A stretch of 64,000 nt of DNA from Holtermannia corniformis (Eukaryota > Basidiomycota > Tremellomycetes > Holtermanniales), in the NCBI GenBank assembly GCA_001599935.1, contig BCIJ01000013.1, forward strand, positions 455,469-519,468, given 5' to 3'. This document shows, piece after piece, positions 12,601 through 22,400 of this stretch. The translations under genes and the position numbers were made by a program. The notes under the pieces are model-generated. The model had not been told where the DNA came from, did no database searches, and was given only the letters and a program-made list of their open reading frames with translations. The stretch's first letter is position 1. Each line of letters starts with the position of its first letter.

Positions 12601-13769
12601 GACCTTTTCGAGCTCGGCGACGCGTTGACGGAGTCGATCTGCCTCTGAGACTTCGGGGTCGTCCCTGAGAGCTCAGATGTGTGTCCAACCATGTAAACGA
12701 AACGTACGGGTCACGAGCATGGTCGACCTCGTATACGCACGAGCCTGTCAAGCTGAGAGCTGTGCAGCGCCCACATGGTCGCTTGCGATCGCACTGTCTG
12801 CTTTAGCCGATTCGAGTGCAGCAGGAGCCTGTCGCGACAGACCTTTCGCTTGTTCTGATGACACGGCAAGCAGCTCTGGATCGTACGATTCCGCTTTCGT
12901 TTCCGATGGTCCATCTTGACTTGGCCGTCGTCATCGACAGCGTTGGTGGCCGCATCGGGTTCATGCTTGACATTGACCTTTCCTACAGCCGGTCCACTCG
13001 AGTCCGGGCCGTCCTGGGTGATGTCTACAGCAGGAGGTTTGAGCGCAGGACCCAATTTGACGCCGGCCGCACTCAACCGCTGAGTGGAGTCTGACGAGGG
13101 TGTATTCGTATACACGGCCGGAACGCTAGGTTGGCCTCCCCACGATGCCTGTGCCGGTGGAGTCTGTTGCTGCGGTTGCCTTGGCCACTGCTCGGCTGCA
13201 AACGTTGGGTACGGAGTCCACTGTTGCGACTGGTAGCGGTTAGCCTCGTACGAAGCTGGCGGCTGCGGCTCGGGCGCGGGGATAGACCAAGGCCGATCTG
13301 AGTTTCCGTACGAGAATGCGCGAGGCGAAGGCTGCGTGTGCGACGGGGATCGAGTGTTGGGGTGAGATTCGCGGCGAAGGTGGATCGCAGGGTTGCTCGA
13401 GCCGGCTTCATAGTTGCCATACGGGATCGCGTACCCAAACTGACCGCTCGGTCCACTCGCGGAAGATGGACGAGAGTGAGATGGCGGGTACAGCTCGGTC
13501 GAGGCAGGAGCAGGGCCTGGATAGCCTGAACCTGCGGGATGACTGGATGTACTTGGGGTCGATTCACCGGCCGGGAGCGGGTACGGGTTGAATCCCTGCG
13601 TGTGAGCTTTGTTTGGAGTGGACGAGGTCGGGAGCGGGCGCGAGCCCTGACCGTCATCGTATGCGCGATAGCTCATCTGCTGCTGCTGCTGTTGCTGCTG
13701 GTGTTGAGGATTGCGACCGTCGTGCAGGCTGACGGCGGCCAAGTGCTCCTGGAGTTGACCAGCTGGCAT
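9633..13769 (-). CDS. Zn2Cys6 fungal transcription factor
   Basis: Nuclear DNA-binding regulator. ATG is taken at 13769 (MPAGQLQEHLAAVSLHDG). A long Gln/Pro/Ser-rich N-terminal region includes a polyglutamine run. The binuclear zinc cluster follows at about 12870-12720, with SCLPCHQNKRKCDRKRPCGR spanning an intron, then RCTALSLTGSCVYEVD. Next is a short coiled-coil linker (EADRLRQRVAELEKVVRELR). The fungal-specific TF domain (PF04082-like) covers most of the rest, including RRRAWWTVAGLDALLCVSFG and SNVIVGETTEQTYHTAYF. The C-terminus was traced to FWADMFNIKVS with TGA at 9633-9635. The target genes cannot be told. The gene is cut by many introns of about 50 bases. Confidence 0.85.
13677..13712 (-). 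repeat. CAG/CAA microsatellite encoding polyglutamine
   Basis: A run of CTG on the plus strand (13677-13700) with one TTG and flanking variants. On the minus strand it encodes about eight glutamines near residues 20-30 of the Zn2Cys6 factor. It is likely length-polymorphic. Confidence 0.8.
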
Positions 13770-14192
13770 GCGAGCTCGACCGTCGCCACCCGCCCGCAAG
13801 TAGCAGACTATAAGCCCTTGCGGAATCAGGCGTCTGCAGGGCGCGGCCGTATGACGGGTTACGCTTGATCTCTTCTAGTAGCTCAAACGAGAGCAGGCAC
13901 TCTTGAGCACAGCACCAAACGTTAGGCTGCGAAACCAAAGCAAAGAGTGCGACGCTTTTCAGATGGTGCGATCATGAGGCGTCGACGGCTCGCTCGGCAC
14001 TGTCCCGTCTGTCCCGTCTCGAGCTGCCCAGTCTCTACCCTACGACCTCTACTACCCGACGACTCGACCGGATCCCAGGTTGCAGCTGACGATCAGTGTA
14101 CGCACCCTGACTCCACGTGCAAACAAACCTCCGAGCGATCGCATGCTGTCACCTTGGCTACGATCGAACATGATGCATCCCGGCGCGCTCGC
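13770..14192. other. Intergenic, 5' leader of the Zn2Cys6 factor and 3' end of NAB2
   Basis: About 420 bases between two genes on the same strand. The minus-strand open frame reaching 13938 has no ATG (it would start at TTG), so I treat it as a leader. No other feature was seen. Confidence 0.4.
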
Positions 14193-16160
14193 TCAGACGA
14201 CCTGTTCGACATTGACCTCTTCCTCGTTGACCGCGTCGGCTTTCGGATCGGCAAACGAGCGTTCGCTCAGGTGCGGCTTGGGCGTGAACGCTTTCGCCGA
14301 CGGGTTGGGCGTAAACGTCGACGACTTGTTCTTGGTCCCGTTGGCCGATCGAGAGGCGTGTTGAAACTTGCAGTCGGCTGAGCGAGGCCGTCAGCGCCGG
14401 TCGGGTCTCATCTCACAGAGCGTGCTGACCCCTGTTACACGCCGCGCCAAACTTGCACGGCCGAGCCCAGGCCGAACTCTCCAGCGGCCCATCCAACAAC
14501 CCCTTTGGTTCCTTTGACTCGGCCGCGCCCTCTGATTGCTTTGCTAGAGCCGGGTTCGTCTTGGCCGGCGGTGGGATCTCGTTGCCCTGAGCGTCCTCGT
14601 GCCGGAACGCGCAGTGGGCGTTGGTGCAGTTTTGAAACTTGCATAGCATGCGCGATTGTCCCGCGACCTCGCCTAGGGTGATCATCAGCCATCGTTCAGG
14701 CCCTCTAGTCATTGCACGCACCATGCACGACGGCCGGGCTGACATGGCTTTTGATGCAGTCCTTGTCTGCACACTTGGTCTGCGCCTCGCAGGCTTCGGC
14801 ACTCAGCACGACGCCGCTGATCTCGTCCGCTACCGGGCTCGGGTGACTGTACGGACAGCGCGCGTTCGAGCACCCGACTGAAAACTTGCACAGTGCCGAG
14901 TCGGTCGGCTTTGTCGGGATCGGACCCGTCGACTGCGGTGGTGGGTTCCCGCCCATCGTGTGCGAGCCGAGCTTGACGCCCGCGGGGATGCGTGGTGGTC
15001 GTGCCGGTCGAACGTTGGTTTGCGGCGGTGGTCGCGGCTATACGTTGATCAGCGCATGCAGCGGATTCAAGCTAGAGACATACCCCCTGCATCTGCGCCA
15101 TCGTCTGCATCATGGCCTGCATCTGCATCATCTGCGCCTGTTGCGCCTGCAGCATCTCGGCCATCATCTGCGTCTCGCGCTGGTTGCCACGACCCTGAGA
15201 CGCGGCAGCCACGGCAGCGTTGAAGCCCTGCATCGGTCGGAACCCAGGAGGTCCTCCACGGAACTGACCCGGTCCAGGTCGGAAAGCTGTCCTTGGTCAG
15301 CGCAGGTCACTCCTCGACGCATATATGCACCTCCCGGTCCAGCACCATTCTGAAACTGCGCCTGGCCATGCGCACCAAACTGCTGATGGCCGCCTCGTCC
15401 GCGAATCCCAATCTGCGGTGGCTGTCCCGACCTCGGGCCCGCAGGGACCGACGTGCCCGACACGGCCGCCAATCGCTTGTTACGCTGCTCATCCAGTGGT
15501 CCCGGACCCGGCGAGCGTTTCCGCTTGTTGTCTTCGGCCGTGGCCGAGGAGAGAGCCGTGTTGAGCAATCGAGCATTGGCGGCGATAGGTGGCGGCGCGG
15601 GTGCGGATGAAGCGGTTGGGATCAGTTCGACGCGTGCAGGGGCAACTACAGGCTCTGCCGCCGCAGTCGCAGGCGCAGGCGCGGGCGGCTCGTCGAGGTT
15701 TGCAATCTTGTCAAACAGCCACGTAACAAACGACTCGTCGTATTCCGAGCCAATGACTAAACGCCATGTCAGCATCCCTCGCTTCCAACGTCGCGATCAC
15801 TGACGGTCCACGAGCTCCTCGTTGATTTGAGCTTGACGCGGATTAGTTGTGCGCCGAGACTCCATCGCGCTCACCTCCCGTCTTGCTGTTGGCTGTTCAT
15901 CCGCCATCAGCACTGTGTTCCCGACGAGCGCATACGACTGACCGAGCATGACTGTGATATACTCGGCCATGACGGTATCTACCATTTCGTCAGCTCGCCA
16001 TGACCTCGATGAGACCCACCCGCTGGCTCGGCCCATTCCCTCTCGGCGAGCTCCTTTTGGATCGCGGCCTATCGCTGTCAGCGATCGTCGTGGACCTAGA
16101 ACCGACCTGGAGCCTGGCTGCCTCTGGCGTTTCGAGCTTGATCTGAATCGTCTCTGCCAT
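14193..16160 (-). CDS. NAB2: NAB2/ZC3H14-type CCCH zinc-finger poly(A)-binding protein
   Basis: Nuclear poly(A) RNA-binding protein that, in the family, limits poly(A) tail length and supports mRNA export. Start ATG 16160 (MAETIQIKLETPEAARLQ). The N-terminal PWI-like region includes VIGSEYDESFVTWLFDKIA. A Pro/Ala linker with a basic KRKRSP motif follows, then an RGG-like patch, and then a Met/Gln-rich segment (about 15087-15170). Four C-x4/5-C-x4-C-x3-H fingers are readable: CKFSVGCSNARCPYSH, CEAQTKCADKDCIKSH, CKFQNCTNAHCAFRH and CKFGAACNRADCKFQH (the last spans an intron). The tail NEEEVNVEQVV ends at TGA 14193-14195. Domain order and finger spacing both fit NAB2. Confidence 0.85.
15087..15170 (-). 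repeat. Met/Gln-codon tandem repeat within NAB2
   Basis: Imperfect tandem repetition of CATCTGC-like units. On the minus strand it encodes a Met/Gln-rich stretch (pattern QAQQAQMMQMQAMMQ) between the RGG-like patch and the zinc fingers. NAB2 proteins often carry a Q-rich region at this place. Confidence 0.7.
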
Positions 16161-16336
16161 GATTACGCTGGTGGTGTCGAGGTGGAAGCAGCAGAGTAGA
16201 AGAATGGAACGCTCGACTGAACAGTACTTCAAGGGGGTTAGCGGTGTGCTCCCCGTCATCTCCGCCAGTGGCACTCGCTACATCCCACCCATCTTATACA
16301 ATGTCCACAGCACCTCTACCTCCCCAGCGAGAGCCA

Positions 16337-18575
16337 CTAGCCAGTCCACATCTTTGCAAACGCGCTCGCGAGCCCGCGTTCCTTCTTCTTCTTCTTGCTA
16401 GCCGGCGTCGGGACCGTCATCTCCAAGCCGGAACCACCGCTGCTGCCGCTGTCTTGCGGCTGCGGTTTCGCGTGTGCGGGCGCAGGCGGCGTCACGATCG
16501 CGGCGCTCGATGTTGACGAGAGGTTGGACGGCCGACGGGGACCGAGGTGCGAGCGCTCGTGCGGGATACTGAGCGAGCGCGCGCTCGTGACAGGCGGTGG
16601 CTCCATCGCAGACCCTTCGCTTCGCCTGCGACCTCGATCGTGCGTGCTGGGACCGGGTGCATCAACAGCGTCCTTGAGCGCGACGGATGAACCGCTCCGC
16701 ATCGCACTCGGTGGCGCTGGGCGCTTCATCGCGCTCTTGATCGGTGTCGAGCTGCCATCGCCAATCGATGTCGTAGGGCTAGACGCCGAGGCTTCACCGA
16801 GATCCATCCACGAGATCCGTGTCTGACCAGGCGATTCCCGCAGCGTGACGGCCGTCGCCGACTTGTTCCGACCCAGACTGCCCCGCGGACTCGCTTCCGC
16901 ACTGTTGTATCCAGAGCCAGGCAGGGGCACAGCGGCAGCCGCATAGTCTGCGTCTGTCCAAAACACAGTCTGCGAGCGCTGCATCGGCGCGCGCGGATGC
17001 GCTTCCTTGACGTCGCGCGCAGAGGCCCGGCCAGAGGCGTATCCCAACGACATGGGTCGCTGACGCGGGGAAGCGCGTACAGAGCGCGGCGGCGAGCCAA
17101 CCGACTGGGCGGGAAAGTACGACAGCCCATGGTGCGAGTTGCTTGGCGTGAGCGAGTGCGCTGGCCCAAGCTGCATCGGCATGCCCAACGGCATCGGACC
17201 GGCCACGGCGTGCTGCGCGTACAGCATTGACGGGATCTCGACGCCGCCATCTACAAGCCGCTGGAACGCGAGTAGAGTGTAGAACGCATCGTTGCCTGCG
17301 TTGTGGAGCGGTGCGTGCGGTGGGATTGGGATCTCGAGCACGTTGAGTAGAGCACGGAGCGAGGTGAGCCCGTGGGTGCGTGACGAGGGCGGTGCTGGGC
17401 CTGGTTGATCGGGATCTTGGGCTCGCGCTTGAGCCTCGCGCAAGAGATTGCGCTCGAACGCAAGGACGTCGAGGACGAGCACGTTGGACGGGAGCGCATG
17501 AGATGTCGGCAGTTGCGGGGCAGCATCGCCGAGCGCCAGCAGCACCAGCGTGTTGGCCTGTGACTCGGTATCAGGCGATGCGAGGGCCGAGATGGTCGCA
17601 CTAGACGTCAGCATGATGCAACAAGACCGATGTCACTTACTGTAGCACTCGATCCACCGTCTTTTCTGGGATCACCTGCGACTCGCCAAACGCATACGCC
17701 CGCGGCTGGTTGACGGGTTGACTGTTTGTTCGCTGGCGCCATCAGCACCGCGTTGACGCTGTCCACCCGACCGACCTTGTCCAGCCAATCGGCCACGACG
17801 TAGTGCGCCTTTCTGTAATTCTCGCCTGGGGCCGGCGGCCAGCTGCCCTGAGCGAGCAGGTTGCCACAGCGCATGACGGCGACACCGAGCTCCAACGGGA
17901 CACCCTTGCCACCGGCCATGGCCGCGCGGTCCCACCACGTCGTCTCGAGCACTGCAAACGTCGTCTCGCCTCTAGACCACAGTTTCCTCACGTCGTCGGG
18001 AATGCCAGCCTTGATCCTTGAGCGGAGCGATGAGAGCTCTGCACTTGGCAGAGTGAGTGCGAGCTTGCGATACGCTGCGAGGTCGGACAAAGGACGGAGC
18101 AGGCGGGGTGAGCGTGATGTGGGCGAGATTGGGAGCTGCGATGGGAGTTTCGGGAGGGATTCGCCGAACCTAGCGGAGCTTAGCTGAGATCAGCAGTGAG
18201 CACGCTCGACTGACCGGGTTTTAATCATTTTTGCAAACGCGGCGACTTGGGCCTTGCGCACGGTGATGTGTGCGCGACCTGATTTTTGATCGACAACGAC
18301 TGTCTGTGCTCAACCTGATGCCATGACCGTCGCGACCGACCGACTCACCCATCGTCTCCCAGCCAAAGCCTAGAAAGTCGCCAAACGAGGTAAAGTAGAC
18401 GGCCCATGACGCATCGTACCACGGAATCGTTCGGGCCTCAAAGTAGCCGCTAGCCCGAGTTAACCTAGAGTCCCGTGTGCGTCGGCAGCTAGACGACTCA
18501 CAAGAAGGCGGCATAGACGGCGTGCAAGTCGGTGTCGAATTCCTGCGGGGACGCGTACTTTGCCTGGTCGGCCAT
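16337..18575 (-). CDS. Gfd2/YDR514C-like protein with DEDDh nuclease-like fold
   Basis: Start ATG 18575 (MADQAKYASPQEFDTDLHAV), stop at 16337. The middle region resembles the RNase-H-like domain of yeast Gfd2/YDR514C: ETTFAVLETTWWDR, then LELGVAVMRCGNLL, and in the next exons LVLLALGDAAPQL and the hallmark HNAGNDAFYTLLAFQ. A long disordered Ser/Pro tail follows, ending in a Lys-rich patch and AFAKMWTG. In active DEDDh nucleases the first motif is DxE; here that position reads LET, so catalysis may be lost although the last motif (H and D of HNAGNDA) is kept. Gfd2 is linked genetically to mRNA export; a role here is inference only. Confidence 0.65.
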
Positions 18576-19426
18576 TCTCGGCGGCGCTCAGGGGTCGCCG
18601 AGTGATGGGGGCGGTGCGGGCTGTTTCGTGTATGGCAGCGGCACCGATCGAGACGGGGAGCGAGTGCAGTGGTGTGAGAGCTACAAGACGGGCATATGCA
18701 GACTGCGCCGGGTGGTGTTTGCGATTGCGATCGAGGACGGTGTGGGAGTGATTATATTGAATGCAAAGGGTGGAGCGGCGAGCGTGCTGCGAGTTTTGGG
18801 CCTGGCGAAAGGGAGAGGGAAGCCGACTAGGCCTGACGGGAGAGAAGGGAGGGGGACGGGGACGGGGATGGACTGGCGAGAGACGGGCTGAAGGAGGCGA
18901 CGGCGCCCGGAAGCAGCACCGGCGCGAGTGGACAACCTTTGGTCGCGCCCACGTGAGCGCACGGGTGGCACGCTCGGGCGACGGTTCAAGTGGGTCACCG
19001 TGTGAGTAACAGTACAGCATGCATAGAAACAGCGAGTAGGTGACCGCTCGCAGTGACAGCGCTCAAGTCGTCTGCGCGAGCTCTGCGTTGCCGATCACAG
19101 ACTCTACAGTCGGGCAGTCGCCACTGGGTTTGCCACTGAACTCTGCTTGACCGGGCGCTTGGCGGCCTCGTTGTCCCTTTGTCGCTCCTACTTTGACTAT
19201 GACCACGTATGCATACGGGTGTTCACAGCAGTCGCTGCCATCTGGTCCTGCTCGTCGACCCCACTGCGTCGACTGCAAGCAGCATGGGTGATCGCCGCAT
19301 CGTCTGTGCGCAGTGGACGTGGGAAACTCGCGGCTCGGTCTGGTGCCCCTCACTGCAAACCGCGGATCACAGCGGCCGATCGGACGACAACGTTAACTCG
19401 CAGCTAACACGACCTCACCGAAAACC
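18576..19426. promoter_or_regulatory. Divergent promoter region upstream of the ERG7-TAH18 fusion
   Basis: About 850 bases between divergent starts. No gene supported: the open frames in both directions (for example minus 18460-19020) are GC-rich and featureless. An 11-base inverted repeat TCACCGTGTGA lies at 18995-19005. It could bind a dimeric regulator, but I cannot assign one. Confidence 0.4.
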
Positions 19427-22400
19427 ATGACAGTGCCCGCGCCAGCGTACGCGCCAGAGCGCACAGACCTCTTGCGCTGGCGTCTGATCGTAGGCCACGA
19501 CTCGCACGGCCAGCACAAGTGGGTCTACCTCTCTCAAGAGCACAGCAAAGACTGGAAGCAGTCCAAGGAGGAAAAGTACTGGCTCGGCTTGGAGGTGGTA
19601 AGCCGTTGATCAGCACAGACTCGGCGTGGCGCTGAATAGAGTATAGGATGCTCCAGAGCTCGACAAGCCTCGAACGGCTCTGGACGCGGCGCGATCGGGT
19701 TTCGAGTTTGTAAAGCAGATCCAGTCAACCGACGGCCACTTTTCTGCCGAGTATGGCGGTCAGTCCCTTGCTCGGTTACAGCTAGGTGACTTATACACGT
19801 CAAGGCCCACTCTTTCTCCTCCCTGGCCTCGTCATCGCCTGCTACGTAACGGGCTGCACCCTGCTGAACGAGCAAAAGATTGAAATCAAGCGCTACCTAC
19901 TCAACAAGCGCCGGAAAGAGGGCGGCTGGGGCCTGTCAGTCCTTGCACTCTCCCATCCCTGCTACACCAGTTGACGTCAGTAGCCACACTGCAGGCACCC
20001 CGACCGTCTACGGGACCGTCTTGAACTATGTCACTCTCCGTCTGCTCGGCATGGGACCCGATGAAGGTCCAATGACAGACATCAGAGCGCTGATCCATGA
20101 GATGGGTCCGTTGCCGATGAAACTGCCAAAGTACAAGACTGATCTCGGATGACCAGGCGGCGCAACGGGGATCCCGACATGGGGCAAGGTCTGGCTCAGC
20201 ATCCTTGGCGCCTACGACTGGGCGGGTGTGAATCCGACACCACCCGAGATTCTGTCAGTGCTAGGGGGATGCCGACCGAAGCGCTGCTGATGCTACCTAT
20301 AGGCTGCTGCCGAAATGGGTGCCATTCCACCCGCGGCGCTGGGTACGTGAAGCACTTGCACCAAACAATCACGCTGACCTCGTTGCAGTGGGTTCACGTC
20401 AGGGCTGTGTGTAAGTGGCTGCCCCAGTCTGGTCAATACGCCGAGCTCACGACTTGCAGACTGGCCGATGAGCTATCTCGCCGGCCGGCGTTACGTCGCA
20501 ACCCCGACCCCGCTCGTGTACGCCCTTCGCGAGGTGAGCGCATGCTGTGCCTCAAACTAGGCTGACTCTGCCAGGAATTGTACACACAGCCCTACGCGTC
20601 CATCCATTGGTCGCGCCAGGGCGACAACATCTCGCCTCTGGACGAGTACAGCCCTCACCACCTCGTGCTCCGGATCGCAAACGTCTTTCTGCGCATCTAC
20701 GAATTCATCATCACCTTGCCCTTGATCGCTGCTATCCTGCCCATCCGGCAATGGGGTCTCGCGGCCGCCCTGAACCTCATCACCATGGAAGACGAGGACA
20801 CGGGCTACCAGACGATCGGACCCGTCTCCAAGTCGTTCAACATGGTCGCGCGCTACGCGGCCTCTGGCGGCGAGAGCGAGGCGTTCAAGCAGCACGTGGC
20901 CAAGATCGACGATTTCCTCTGGCTCGGCAAAGACGGCTTGATGATGTGCGGCACCAACGGCTCCCAGCTCTGGGACCTCGCGTTCCTAGCGCAGGCCGTA
21001 ACGGAATCGGGCCTGGCCGAGGACCCGGCGAACCGCGAGTGTATGACGGGGATGCTCGATTGGCTCGATAAAGCGCAGATCAGGACCAACTCGAAGCATT
21101 ACCCGCACGACTTTAGGCATCCCACAAAGGGCGCCTGGGCGTTTTCGACGCCCGAACAGGGATACACTGTGAGCGACACGACGGCCGAAGGGCTCAAGGC
21201 CGCGCTTGCGCTTCAGGGTCTCAGGTCGGTCACCGTCTGTGCTGGAGCGGACCCAACTCGCTGACGACGGTTCACAGTTATACTAAGAAGCCGATCACGA
21301 TTGATCGTCTTAGAGACACCGTCGATATCCTGCTCTCGATGCAGAACCCAAATGGCGGGTTCGCGAGCTATGAGCTCGTCCGAGGCTCGCACAAGCTCGA
21401 GTGGTTGAACGCGGCTGAAGTCTTTGGTGAGCATTCCGCGGAGCCGAGGTGGCATAGTTGACGTTGAGACGCATAGGCAACATCATGACAGATTTTTGCT
21501 ACCCCGAGTGCGTTGCGTGGATGTAGGGTGTGGGAGCTGAAGCGATGTGCAGGTGCTCGACTTCGGCGTTGTCGGGTCTTGTCCATTTCACCAAGCATGA
21601 TCCTGGATACCGCGCCGACGAGATCAAGTGTGTCGTGTGGCGGGCTGAAGCGAATGGAAACTGAAGTGTATCAGGCGGACGGTCAACAAGGCGATCAAGT
21701 ACATTCACGACGTCCAGCGTCCAGACGGCTCGTGGTATGGCTCATGGTGAGCGCGTTACCGCAGCAAGCGCGACGCTAACGCACCCAGGGGCATCTGTTT
21801 CACCTATGCTACGATGTTTGCTCTCGAATCACTCTCGATCGCCGGTGAGACGTTCGCCAACTCTGAGCGTGTACGTCGAGCGTGTGCGTTCCTGGTCGAC
21901 AAGCAGATGGAGGATGGCGGTTGGGGCGAGACGTACATGGTGAGCGTTATGGTGCTAGTGTGAGCAGGCGCTGACGCTACTTGCCTAGTCGTGCGTGACG
22001 GGTGTGTATGCACAGCACGAGCAGTCGCAGGTCGTGCAGACGGCTTGGAGTGTGCTGGCATTGATCTATGCCGATTATCCGGATAAGGAGGTCGTCAAGA
22101 AGGCAGTCGTGCTAATCGTTAGCCGACAGCAGCCGGTGAGTGCATCCCGCGAGCAGCGAGAGGGACTGACTCGCACAGGATGGACGTTGGGAACAAGAGG
22201 ACACCGAAGGCATCTTCAACAAGAATTGCGCCATCGACTACCCCTGTGAGTCTCATCGCCCTAACGTAAGCCTCGCTGACGTTTGCTAGTCTTCAAACTG
22301 GTCTTCACAATCTGGGCGCTGGGTCGAGCCGACAAATACCTTGGACCGCAACATAATACCCTGGAGCTGCACCAGGCCTCGTCGACATCATCCTTTGAAT

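Noticed and set aside
13073..13657. Long alternative minus-strand frame across the N-terminus of the transcription factor
   Set aside because: It is a shadow: the other frame carries the polyQ run and leads directly into the zinc cluster.
13654..13938. Upstream exon for the Zn2Cys6 factor
   Set aside because: The frame would begin at TTG, and no splice joins it in phase to the MPAGQLQ start; treated as 5' leader.
18460..19020. Long minus-strand open frame in the ERG7 promoter
   Set aside because: GC-rich, Arg/Pro/Ser-rich translation without motifs, overlapping the first exon of the Gfd2-like gene in another frame.
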